From contig SOJB01000065.1 in NCBI GenBank assembly GCA_004376695.1, positions 1-12,099 on the forward strand: a stretch of 12,099 nucleotides of DNA. The letters run 5' to 3'. Below, piece by piece: positions 1-6,386 of the stretch (position 1 is its first letter; each line of letters starts with the position of its first letter). The DNA is from Dehalococcoidia bacterium (GTDB lineage: Bacteria; Chloroflexota; Dehalococcoidia; GIF9; AB-539-J10). The notes beneath the pieces were generated by a model. That model saw only the letters and a list, made by a program, of their open reading frames with translations, had not been told where the DNA came from and did not search any database. Position numbers and translations under genes: made by a program.

Positions 1-29
1 AAAATCCGAACCAGTGGAAACGAACATGC

Positions 30-1283
30 CTATGGCGCCTCCCGGCTGCCTTGGGCTATTACCCCCAGTTCTCGCCCGACCTTCCCGAATTTCTGCAGAG
101 CGAAAGCCACATCTTTCTTGCTGTGGGCCGCCGAGATCTGAACTCTGATTCGAGCCTGATCTCTGGGAACAACCGGATAACTAAAGGCAATTACATAGAT
201 CCCCTCCGCCAGAAGCTTCTCCGCCATCCGGGCAGCCTTCTTGGCATCATAAAGCATGATCGGGACTATCGGGTGACTGCCCGGCTTTATAACAAAACCG
301 AGCTTGGTGATCTCTCTCCTGAAATAGGCGGTGTTTTCTTCAAGTCTCTTACGCAAGTCTGAGGCTCGGCCAATGATCTCCAGCACTTTGATGCCCGTAG
401 CCACAATTGACGGCGACACAGTATTGGAAAAAAGATATGGCCGTGAGCGCTGTCTCAGAAGCTCAATCATCTCCTTCCGGCCACTGGTGAACCCTCCGGT
501 AGCACCACCGAGAGCCTTGCCCAGCGTGCTGGTAATAACATCAACTCTCTCTTCCACTCCGCAGTATTCGGGAGTGCCCCGCCCACCCGGGCCGAAGAAC
601 CCGGTAGCGTGAGAATCGTCAACCATGACCAAGGCATTGTATCTCTCAGCAAGGTCGCAGATTTCCTTGAGTCTAGCCACATCGCCATCCATGCTGAAGA
701 CCCCGTCGGTAGCAATCATCCTAAAACGTCTATCTTGAGTCTCTTTAAGGTGCTTTTCCAAGTCTGCCATATCTGAATGCTTCATAACGCGATTCTCCGG
801 AAACTCGATTGATCCTGAACCGAGTTTTTTCTTGTGAACCATTCCCCAGAGCCGTACGCCATCAATTATGGTGGCATGGTTTAGCTGATCACTTATCAGT
901 ACGTCTTCATGGCCGAGCAGAACCTCGAATAAGCCTTCGTTGGCGGCGGCACAGGAAGAATAAAGGATCGTGTCCTCGGTCCTCAAAAACTCGGAGATCC
1001 TTCTTTCCAGCTCCTTGTGAATGTCCTGGGTGCCACAGATAAAGCGAACGGAGGACAGACCGTGACCTCTCTCATCAAGGGCCTTCTTGGCCACAGCAAT
1101 CAACTCTGGATCATCCGCCAGGCCCAGGTAGTTGTTAGCGCAGAGATTGAGAACCTCCCCTTCCTTCACCTTGATTCTTGGCCCCTGTGGCGAACAGATG
1201 ACTCTTTCTTCCTTGTAGAGGCCGGCCTCTTTGATAGACCTAAGCTGGCCCTGGAGATACTCCTTCACTTCCTTCGAATACAT
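30..1283 (-). CDS. kbl: Glycine C-acetyltransferase (2-amino-3-ketobutyrate CoA ligase)
   Basis: This is a PLP enzyme of the alpha-oxoamine synthase family. It cleaves 2-amino-3-ketobutyrate with CoA to glycine and acetyl-CoA, the second step of threonine breakdown, in the cytoplasm. Seen in the 417-residue product: the N-terminal NNYLGLADDPEL motif, the central DDSHATGFFGPGGRGTPE segment that contacts PLP, and STLGKALGGATGG, whose lysine (about residue 256) should form the PLP aldimine. The C-terminal part has the HPIVPIML and RIRVQISAAHS segments usual in this family. Length is slightly above the approximately 400 residues common for Kbl. The frame stays open upstream to 1580, but the start at 1283 is preferred: it has a good GGAGG site 7 bases upstream and begins 14 bases after the tdh stop, and the extra upstream residues are only antisense to tdh. 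It is clearly co-transcribed with tdh. The related 8-amino-7-oxononanoate synthase (BioF) is the main alternative, but the tdh partnership settles it. Confidence 0.95.
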   Translation of the reverse strand: MYSKEVKEYLQGQLRSIKEAGLYKEERVICSPQGPRIKVKEGEVLNLCANNYLGLADDPELIAVAKKALDERGHGLSSVRFICGTQDIHKELERRISEFLRTEDTILYSSCAAANEGLFEVLLGHEDVLISDQLNHATIIDGVRLWGMVHKKKLGSGSIEFPENRVMKHSDMADLEKHLKETQDRRFRMIATDGVFSMDGDVARLKEICDLAERYNALVMVDDSHATGFFGPGGRGTPEYCGVEERVDVITSTLGKALGGATGGFTSGRKEMIELLRQRSRPYLFSNTVSPSIVATGIKVLEIIGRASDLRKRLEENTAYFRREITKLGFVIKPGSHPIVPIMLYDAKKAARMAEKLLAEGIYVIAFSYPVVPRDQARIRVQISAAHSKKDVAFALQKFGKVGRELGVIAQGSREAP

Positions 1284-1297
1284 GCTTACCTCCGTTG

Positions 1298-2341
1298 TTA
1301 AGGAATCAAAATGACCTTTCCTGAAGCCTTCGGCCTTTGAGTCATGAAACCGAATCCCTTTTCGAATTCCTCCAGACGCACCTTGTGGGTGATAACCGGA
1401 GAGACATCCAGACTGCCAGACTCCAACAATCGCTGCACTTCTTCCCATGTCCGCCAGATCAAACGCCCAGATATGGGAAGGATCTTCTTGCCACTCCTCA
1501 CATACTGACCGTAATTGTCTATTACGAGTGGTTCTCCATGAATGCCGAAGGCGGACATCCTTCCGCCAATCCTGGTCCACCTAAGGGCAAGCTTCACAGC
1601 TTCGGGACTACCAGCCATTTCCAGGACCACATCAAATCCCTTGCCAGCAGTGATATCAGAGACGATCTCCTCAGCTCCCTGGCCATCCTTCAGTGCCCGG
1701 TCAGCACCCATTTTTCTTGCGATTTCCATCCTTCTGTCGTGCCGCCCCAGAATGATGACCAGGCGAGCTCCTTCGGCCTTCGCGACGCCGGCAGCCATTA
1801 TAGCAGTCGGACCATCGCCAATAATGAACACGCTCTTCTTCTCAAGGTTCTTGTCATAATCCCCCAGGGCACAATAGACAGCATTGCCCAGAGGCTCCTG
1901 GATGGCGGCTATCTCCGGCGGCAGTTGCGAATTGTTCTTCCACAGGACCCGCTCCGGAACAGTGAAGTATTCGGCAAAGCAGCCGTTACAGGTCAGCCCG
2001 AAGATTCTCCCCGCTTCGCAGATATGTCTTTGATCGCTCCGGCACTGAACGCACTTTCCGCAGTAGATATGGGTTTCGGCGGAAACATAGTCGCCGACTT
2101 TGAATTTCCTGACTTCCTTTCCCACTTCGACAATCGTGCCGGCGAATTCGTGACCCAGCACCTGGGGAACATTCTTGATGTAAACCTGCGCTCCGGAATC
2201 CCAGGCATATATATGGACGTCTGTGCCACAGATGGAGCCAACAATCAGCTTCACCAGAACCTCGTCAGCTCCAGGCTTAGGTACACTTACATCAACAAGT
2301 TCGGCACCCGGCGCTTTTCGGGTCTTAACTACTGCTTTCAT
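1298..2341 (-). CDS. tdh: L-threonine 3-dehydrogenase (zinc MDR family)
   Basis: Oxidises L-threonine to 2-amino-3-ketobutyrate, which the neighbouring kbl product then cleaves. The 347-residue protein is a zinc-dependent medium-chain dehydrogenase. Catalytic-zinc ligands are in SICGTDVHIYAWD and VLGHEFAG. Four structural-zinc cysteines lie in CGKCVQCRSDQRHIC. EPLGNAVYCAL, SPVITHKV and SGKVIL match the threonine dehydrogenase branch. The Rossmann glycine motif reads GDGPTA, slightly changed from the usual GAGPIG. At the end of the second beta strand, where NAD enzymes have Asp, the sequence is Gly199-Arg200 (ILGRHDRR), which I infer may favour NADP. The start is supported by an AAAGAGGTG ribosome site about 8 bases upstream. 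It is first in a two-gene operon and ends 14 bases before kbl. Substrate assignment rests on sequence likeness plus the kbl partner. Sorbitol or other polyol dehydrogenase is a less likely alternative. Confidence 0.9.
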   Translation of the reverse strand: MKAVVKTRKAPGAELVDVSVPKPGADEVLVKLIVGSICGTDVHIYAWDSGAQVYIKNVPQVLGHEFAGTIVEVGKEVRKFKVGDYVSAETHIYCGKCVQCRSDQRHICEAGRIFGLTCNGCFAEYFTVPERVLWKNNSQLPPEIAAIQEPLGNAVYCALGDYDKNLEKKSVFIIGDGPTAIMAAGVAKAEGARLVIILGRHDRRMEIARKMGADRALKDGQGAEEIVSDITAGKGFDVVLEMAGSPEAVKLALRWTRIGGRMSAFGIHGEPLVIDNYGQYVRSGKKILPISGRLIWRTWEEVQRLLESGSLDVSPVITHKVRLEEFEKGFGFMTQRPKASGKVILIP

Positions 2342-2663
2342 TGGTTTCCACCTCTTTCTGCGCGGTTAGGTTGCTTGATGCTGATTGAACCTGGATCCCA
2401 AGGCTCCTCTTTGTCATCGTACGGTCTCACACGTGCCAGCTCTATAGTGCGAGCCTTTGGCATCCTGTGTCGCTGGAGAAGGTGATGCCTGCCTTCGCCC
2501 ACGAGGCCAGAATACACGGAGACAGGCCATGAAGCATGCGGGATTCAGGTACTCCAGCCGGAATGGACGCGACCAGTCCTCAATTTTGGCTAAGAAGGGT
2601 GATTCAGCAGGAGACATCGGATGAGCCCCAAGACAGCAGAAGGCAATAGCATCGCCTTGCATT
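2342..2663 (-). other. Long 5' leader of tdh-kbl
   Basis: About 320 bases separate the promoter-like site at 2670-2698 from the tdh start. If that promoter is used, the mRNA carries an unusually long leader. A perfect 7-bp inverted repeat (GAGCCTT at 2451-2457 with AAGGCTC at 2400-2406) could form a stem closing a loop of about 44 bases shortly before the tdh ribosome site. I see no T-box core, no glycine aptamer motif and no obvious U-tract terminator. An open frame (2414-2662 from an inner ATG, or to 2692) crosses it but has a poor ribosome site and no family likeness I recognise. A cryptic closer promoter cannot be excluded. Confidence 0.35.
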
Positions 2664-2685
2664 TCCTCAATTATATTGCTATAGA
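2657..2685 (+). promoter_or_regulatory. Promoter-like site upstream of the tRNA-Lys fragment
   Basis: TTGCAT (2657-2662) and TATAGA (2680-2685) are separated by 17 bases, and a start near 2692 would lie about 24 bases before the tRNA 5' end at 2716. This fits a tRNA promoter left in place after the gene lost its 3' half. It overlaps the oppositely directed tdh promoter. Confidence 0.4.
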
Positions 2686-2698
2686 CGTCCATTGTAAA
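2670..2698 (-). promoter_or_regulatory. Sigma70-type promoter, likely for tdh-kbl
   Basis: Reading the minus strand, TTTACA (2698-2693) is followed after exactly 17 bases by a perfect TATAAT (2675-2670). This is a strong match to the sigma70 consensus and points toward tdh, with transcription expected to start near 2663. It overlaps head-on with the plus-strand promoter-like site for the tRNA-Lys fragment, so the two would interfere. Confidence 0.6.
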
Positions 2699-2715
2699 GG
2701 CTACTGAGCTTCAGC

Positions 2716-2754
<39 letters not shown>

Positions 2755-2879
2755 TCTAAGCCAAATGTCCCCAAAAATCATGTTACGTACAAAATAAAAC
2801 AATTGTGTCAACCCTAAGAAATCCGTTTTGTTCGTGAAATACCAACCAGTAACAACCCGTCCCAAACATCCTAACGCCA

Positions 2880-2893
2880 AATTAACGTTAATT
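2880..2893. repeat. 14-base perfect palindrome
   Basis: AATTAACGTTAATT is its own reverse complement, centred on AACGTT, in the AT-rich gene-free stretch. It has the size and symmetry of a dimeric regulator or recombinase binding site, but no particular protein can be named. Confidence 0.5.
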
Positions 2894-2952
2894 CCTGAGC
2901 TTTGATTTGAATCTAACAGAAAACAAGGCGTGGTAGAGGGTACACATCGCTA

Positions 2953-2967
2953 TTTGAGCCTCTCAAA
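2953..2967. repeat. Short inverted repeat
   Basis: TTTGAG and CTCAAA form a 6-bp hairpin with loop CCT. It lies in the gene-free stretch and has no T-run afterwards, so it is not a standard intrinsic terminator. Confidence 0.35.
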
Positions 2968-3079
2968 GGTGATTCATCGTCTATCGCGGAATAATATGCG
3001 GTCCAGTCAGTAACAAAATACCTTTTTGTGCAGTGAGATATCAGCACGACGCTACTAGATAGAGCCAATGTTCCACAAA

Positions 3080-3095
3080 GTGAGCCCAGGCTCAC
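3080..3095. repeat. Inverted repeat with 7-base arms
   Basis: GTGAGCC and GGCTCAC flank CA; as RNA it would make a 6-bp stem with loop CCAG. It is GC-rich compared with its surroundings and has no U-tract after it. Its role is unknown. Confidence 0.4.
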
Positions 3096-3134
3096 AGTAT
3101 TTCCTAAGATGGCCGTAGTACTGATGAAGCTTCT

Positions 3135-3186
3135 CGTCAGAACGGTCAAAAAGCAAAGCGGGGTTAAATCCCTCGGCTGACGCCCA
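3135..3186 (+). other. tRNA-like minihelix (speculative)
   Basis: CGTCAG (3135-3140) pairs perfectly with CTGACG (3177-3182). Inside, CGGGG and CCTCG (3159-3175) close a 7-base loop TTAAATC resembling a T-arm, and the outer stem is followed by C then CCA (3184-3186). The geometry (5-bp T-like stem, 7-base outer strand, discriminator, CCA) copies the 3' half of a tRNA, but only 18 bases stand where D and anticodon arms would be, and the loop lacks the conserved C56. It could be a decayed tRNA, part of a small RNA, or chance. Confidence 0.2.
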
Positions 3187-3245
3187 AAAAGCCAAAGAAT
3201 CACTAAAGATCTTTCAATCGCTATTTTTGGAATGAGTACACTTTA

Positions 3246-3274
3246 TTGACAACTATGGTGGGGTATGTTATAAA
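3246..3274 (+). promoter_or_regulatory. Sigma70-type promoter of the gcv-lip operon
   Basis: A perfect TTGACA (3246-3251), a 17-base spacer and TATAAA (3269-3274) make a near-consensus promoter. The predicted start at about 3281 lies only a dozen bases before the first paired base of the glycine riboswitch, exactly where it is needed for riboswitch control. Confidence 0.8.
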
Positions 3275-3292
3275 CTATACTGGAATTACTGA

Positions 3293-3482
3293 CTTGCGGT
3301 AGGAGATGCCCCACGTGGGGAGCCGAAGGGGCAAGGGACCAAGTAGTAATATGAGGTCTTGAAACTCTCAGGCAGAAGGACTGCTGCAAGTGAAACTCCC
3401 TGGAGAGGCCTCGACATGAGGTCACCAAAGGTGTAAGTCCGCAAACAGTGAGCGGACAATCTCTCAGGTAAAGGGACAGGGG
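3293..3482 (+). ncRNA. Tandem glycine riboswitch
   Basis: Two glycine aptamers lie in tandem in the leader before gcvT. Aptamer 1 (about 3293-3390) is closed by CTTGC with GCAAG plus GCGGT with ACTGC, and carries the conserved GCCGAAGGGGCAA and ACTCTCAGGCAGAAGGAC segments. Aptamer 2 (about 3397-3482) is closed by CCCTG with CAGGG and carries ACCAAAGGTGTAAG and TCTCTCAGGTAAAGGGAC. The short GTGAAAC linker is typical; together with the 5' ACTGAC leader it might form the kink-turn known from tandem glycine riboswitches (inferred). Position directly upstream of the glycine cleavage genes matches the family's usual job: glycine binding turns on its own breakdown. P1 of aptamer 2 shares its last two bases with the base of the terminator stem that follows. 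Confidence 0.93.
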
Positions 3483-3512
3483 CAATCTGTATGGTGCAGG
3501 TTGCCTTTTGTT
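3481..3512 (+). terminator. Intrinsic terminator: riboswitch expression platform
   Basis: GGCAATCTG (3481-3489) pairs with CAGGTTGCC (3497-3505) as a 9-bp stem with one G-U pair and a 7-base loop, followed by TTTTGTTATTT. The stem base (3481-3482) overlaps the 3' strand of aptamer-2 P1. I infer that glycine binding favours P1, weakens the terminator and lets transcription proceed into gcvT. About 50 bases then remain before the gcvT start. Confidence 0.8.
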
Positions 3513-3564
3513 ATTTGGTAGAAAGGTAAGGTTGTTCAGCAACGTTCTTATAGGAGACTGAGGG

Positions 3565-4683
3565 ATGCACTTATTCAAAAAGACACCCCTTAACAAGGTA
3601 CACCATGACCTGAAGGCCAGGATGACGAATTTTGCTGGCTGGGAGCTGCCTATGTGGTTCACATCCATTCTGGAGGAACACAAGGCAGTTCGTTCTCGGG
3701 CAGGTATGTTCGACGTGTCTCACATGAGCAGGGTCTGGGTAAGCGGCAGGAAGGCCGGCCAGTTTCTCGACAAGGTGTTGACTAGGTCGGTCCGTCGGTT
3801 GGAGATAGGTTCCTCGCAGTTGTGCCTCCTGTGTCTGGAGGACGGTGGCATTCTAGATGATCTGTGGGTCTATCACGTGGCAGTTGATCAGTACCTGTTG
3901 GTCTGGAACGTCGGAGATACTGAGCGGAAGCTTGATTGGCTATTTCATTGGTCAGAATCAGACCCCGATATCACTTTCAAGAACGCCACCGACGATACAG
4001 CTATGGTGGCCGTCCAGGGTCCGGCTGTCTGCCAGCTAGACAGTATGAAAGCCCTCTGCAATCTGCCGCGCTTCGGCCACGCCCGAGTGAAGATAGACAA
4101 GTTGGAGGTGTTTGGGGCCAGGACGGGTTACACTGGAGAGGACGGATTTGAGCTCATAAGCAGCACAGCAGACGCTCCACCTTTGTGGCGGGTTCTCATG
4201 GATCAGGGTGTGAAGCCTTGCGGTCTGGGGGCGCGCGACATATTGCGACTGGAGGCGGGTATGATGTTGTCGGGCCAAGACATGGATGACCGCACAAATC
4301 CCTTTGAAGCTGACCTGGCGTGGTTAGTGGATTTTGGCAAAAGGGACTTTGTCGGAAAGAGATCTTTGCTTGAGATCAGGCGTCAGGGCATTGGACGTAA
4401 GCTCGTTGGCTTCAAGATCAAAGGACGGGGGATAGCTCGTTCAGGCTATTCCATTTTCAAATCAGGCCAGAAAGTGGGCAAGGTTACGAGCGGTGGATAT
4501 GCACCAGCTCTGGGCATGAGCATCGGCCTGGGTTACGTTCCCGTTGAGCTATCAATCATAGGCACTGAAATCGAGATACTTATTCGTGATAAACTGGTTT
4601 CGGCGCAGATAGTTAATAGGAGATTCTACAAGAAAGGGGGATTGAATGAACCCGAAGGAATACAAATACACACGGGAGCATGA
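3565..4683 (+). CDS. gcvT: Glycine cleavage T protein (aminomethyltransferase)
   Basis: Takes the aminomethyl group from lipoyl-GcvH, releases ammonia and passes the one-carbon unit to tetrahydrofolate as 5,10-methylene-THF. The 372-residue protein shows the family landmarks: FAGWELPMWF near the N-terminus, GMFDVSHM, GILDDLWV (the folate-binding aspartate region), NVGDTERKLDW, AVQGP, RTGYTGEDGFEL, and GARDILRLEAGM followed by GQDMD and NPFEADLAWLVD; the C-terminal beta-barrel domain begins after about residue 280. The start has a TAGGAG site 8 bases upstream. First gene behind the glycine riboswitch. Its last 12 codons or so overlap gcvH by 38 bases, giving a C-terminal tail beyond the usual end near RRFYKK, which suggests translational coupling. 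Confidence 0.96.
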   Translation: MHLFKKTPLNKVHHDLKARMTNFAGWELPMWFTSILEEHKAVRSRAGMFDVSHMSRVWVSGRKAGQFLDKVLTRSVRRLEIGSSQLCLLCLEDGGILDDLWVYHVAVDQYLLVWNVGDTERKLDWLFHWSESDPDITFKNATDDTAMVAVQGPAVCQLDSMKALCNLPRFGHARVKIDKLEVFGARTGYTGEDGFELISSTADAPPLWRVLMDQGVKPCGLGARDILRLEAGMMLSGQDMDDRTNPFEADLAWLVDFGKRDFVGKRSLLEIRRQGIGRKLVGFKIKGRGIARSGYSIFKSGQKVGKVTSGGYAPALGMSIGLGYVPVELSIIGTEIEILIRDKLVSAQIVNRRFYKKGGLNEPEGIQIHTGA

Positions 4684-5047
4684 ATGGATCTGCCTTGAGC
4701 CCGGAAATACGGGCAAGACTGGGCTCACGAAGTATGCTGAGAGTCAGTTAGGGGATATTGTTTTCCTAGACTTACCAGCGCCCGGCACTCAAGTGCAGCA
4801 GTTCGAGAAGATGGGCGAGATAGAGTCAGTCAAGGCAGTTACCGACTTCCTCTCGCCGGCCAGTGGTAAAGTGGTTGAAATCAACGCAAAGGCTGTTGAT
4901 GAACCTAAGCTGGTTAACGAAGATCCATATGGGGTAGGCTGGCTGGTCAGGTTGGAGCTGAGCAAACCTTCAGAACTTGATGCATTGATGAGCAGCGACG
5001 CTTATGACAAGTACGTGGAATCGTTGTCGCAAGAAGGCTCAGAGTGA
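4646..5047 (+). CDS. gcvH: Glycine cleavage H protein (lipoyl carrier)
   Basis: This small soluble carrier shuttles the aminomethyl intermediate and electrons between P, T and L proteins on a swinging lipoyl arm. The 133-residue product begins with the typical YTREHEW segment, then AESQLGDIVFLDLPAPGT, and has the lipoylation motif ESVKAV with the acceptor lysine at residue 63, matching the standard position. SPASGKVVEIN and NEDPYGVGWLV complete the barrel. The start lies inside the end of gcvT, behind an AAAGGGGG site. LipB and LipA encoded further down the same operon would install its lipoyl group. Confidence 0.96.
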   Translation: MNPKEYKYTREHEWICLEPGNTGKTGLTKYAESQLGDIVFLDLPAPGTQVQQFEKMGEIESVKAVTDFLSPASGKVVEINAKAVDEPKLVNEDPYGVGWLVRLELSKPSELDALMSSDAYDKYVESLSQEGSE

Positions 5048-5054
5048 GTGGAAG

Positions 5055-6386
5055 ATGAACTCGATGTTGTCACCTTATCTGCCCAATACGGATGCTGACC
5101 GTCGCGCCATGCTCCGTGAGATTGGAGCCACCTCCGTTGACGAGCTATTTCAAGATGTGCCTGAGAAGTGTCGTCACACCCAATTCAGTCTGCCTGCTCC
5201 TCTATCGGAGCTTGAACTGAGAGAAGAACTCCGTCACTTAGCTGAGAGTAATACGAATCTGGAGGATTATGCGTGTTTTCTGGGTGCCGGCAGTTACCGT
5301 CACTTCATTCCCTCAGTAGTTGATCATATCATCGGGCGAAGCGAGTTCTATACGGCCTACACTCCGTATCAGGCCGAAGTCAGTCAGGGAACGCTGCAAT
5401 CGATCTACGAGTACCAGTCGCTGGTCTGTCAACTTACTGGCATGGAAGTGAGCAATGCCGGGATGTATGATGGCAGCACTGCCGCAGCTGAGGCGGCAGT
5501 CATGGCATGCATAATAAGCAAGAGGGACAAGGTTGCCGTGTTGAACACCGTGAACCCCATATATCGCGAGGTAATAGGTACATATGTCGAAGGTCGAGAC
5601 CTTGCAGTGGAAACGATAGGGCCAGACGCAAGCCTGTCTGCGGATTATGCCTGCCTGATAGTCCAGCAACCCAACTTCTTTGGCTGCCTCGAGAAGATAG
5701 AGATGTATGTCCAGAAAGTTCGTGACGTCGGAGCGCTATTCATCTCCATATTCGACCCTATTTCTCTCGGGATGTTCAGGCCACCCGGGGATTACGGGGC
5801 AGATATTGCTGTCGCTGAGGGACAGCCACTGGGTATCCCGCTGTGCTTCGGCGGCCCGTATTTGGGCGTGTTTGCTTGCCGAAAAGAGTATGTGCGCTAT
5901 ATGCCCGGAAGACTTGTGGGCAAGACGGTAGACGTCGAAGGCAGGCCGGGATATGTGATGACTATGGTGACGCGTGAGCAGTACATCCGGAGAGAGAAGG
6001 CTATATCAAATATCTGCACCAGCGAGGCTCTGATGGCTCTGGCAGCAGGGGTCTATCTTGCTGCTGTTGGCAAGAGAGGCCTCAGACGCGTTGCTGAGCT
6101 ATGCTACCACAAAGCCCACTACGCTGCCCGGGCAATAAGCAAGCTTAAGGGATATTCGCTGGTTTTCGAGAGGCCTTTCTTCAAGGAATTCGTGATTAAC
6201 TGCCCACTCGCACCTTCTAAGATAAACGAAGTGCTCCTTCACGAGAGGATTATTGGCGGGTTCGACATAAGCCATATGATAGACAATGGTATGTTGCTTT
6301 GTGTTACAGAAGTGAACACCAAGGAGGAGATCGACAGGTTAGTAGAAATCCTAGCGTCATTGCAGGGGGAAGGGACACATGAGTAA
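5055..6386 (+). CDS. gcvPA: Glycine dehydrogenase (decarboxylating) subunit 1
   Basis: The alpha subunit of the split P protein, which with GcvPB decarboxylates glycine and loads the remainder on lipoyl-GcvH. The product of about 443 residues shows YLPNTDADRRAMLREIG, FLGAGSYRHFIPSVVDHI, YTPYQAEVSQGTLQS and NAGMYDGSTAAAEA, all hallmarks of the N-terminal half of P protein. As expected for this subunit it lacks the PLP lysine motif. An open frame continues upstream to 5004, but ATG at 5055 (8 bases after the gcvH stop) or ATG at 5064 (9 bases after GGAAG) is more plausible; the choice changes only three residues. It overlaps gcvPB by 8 bases. Confidence 0.95.
   Translation: MNSMLSPYLPNTDADRRAMLREIGATSVDELFQDVPEKCRHTQFSLPAPLSELELREELRHLAESNTNLEDYACFLGAGSYRHFIPSVVDHIIGRSEFYTAYTPYQAEVSQGTLQSIYEYQSLVCQLTGMEVSNAGMYDGSTAAAEAAVMACIISKRDKVAVLNTVNPIYREVIGTYVEGRDLAVETIGPDASLSADYACLIVQQPNFFGCLEKIEMYVQKVRDVGALFISIFDPISLGMFRPPGDYGADIAVAEGQPLGIPLCFGGPYLGVFACRKEYVRYMPGRLVGKTVDVEGRPGYVMTMVTREQYIRREKAISNICTSEALMALAAGVYLAAVGKRGLRRVAELCYHKAHYAARAISKLKGYSLVFERPFFKEFVINCPLAPSKINEVLLHERIIGGFDISHMIDNGMLLCVTEVNTKEEIDRLVEILASLQGEGTHE

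Larger units (their letters stand above)
2755..3245. other. Gene-free stretch with several inverted repeats
   Basis: About 490 bases between the broken tRNA-Lys and the gcv promoter. No open frame here has both a ribosome site and recognisable content; the minus-strand frame at 2913-3203 looks accidental. The first 150 bases are AT-rich. Several short inverted repeats occur (listed separately at 2880, 2953, 3080 and 3135). It may be eroded mobile-element DNA, an untranslated structured RNA, or both. I cannot assign a function. Confidence 0.5.

Noticed and set aside
1284..1580. N-terminal extension of kbl by 99 residues
   Set aside because: It lies antisense to tdh's own reading frame end, has no Kbl likeness, and the inner ATG at 1283 has a GGAGG site and gives normal length.
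1337..2485. 382-codon plus-strand open frame opposite tdh
   Set aside because: Fully antisense to a well-conserved dehydrogenase gene, with no family motifs; a shadow of tdh codon bias.
2342..2663. T-box or second glycine riboswitch in the tdh leader
   Set aside because: No T-box core sequence, no specifier/antiterminator arrangement and no glycine aptamer motif could be found by eye.
2414..2692. Small minus-strand gene in the tdh leader (92 codons)
   Set aside because: Its first ATG overlaps the -35 box of the likely promoter, the inner ATG has poor ribosome-site spacing, and the sequence resembles no family I know. Kept only as a note in the leader entry.
2913..3203. 96-codon minus-strand frame in the gene-free stretch
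   Set aside because: No ribosome site, atypical composition, and it spans several inverted repeats; likely chance.
3243..3683. 146-codon minus-strand open frame across the riboswitch
   Set aside because: It is antisense to the aptamers and the gcvT start; the conserved RNA motifs explain this sequence.
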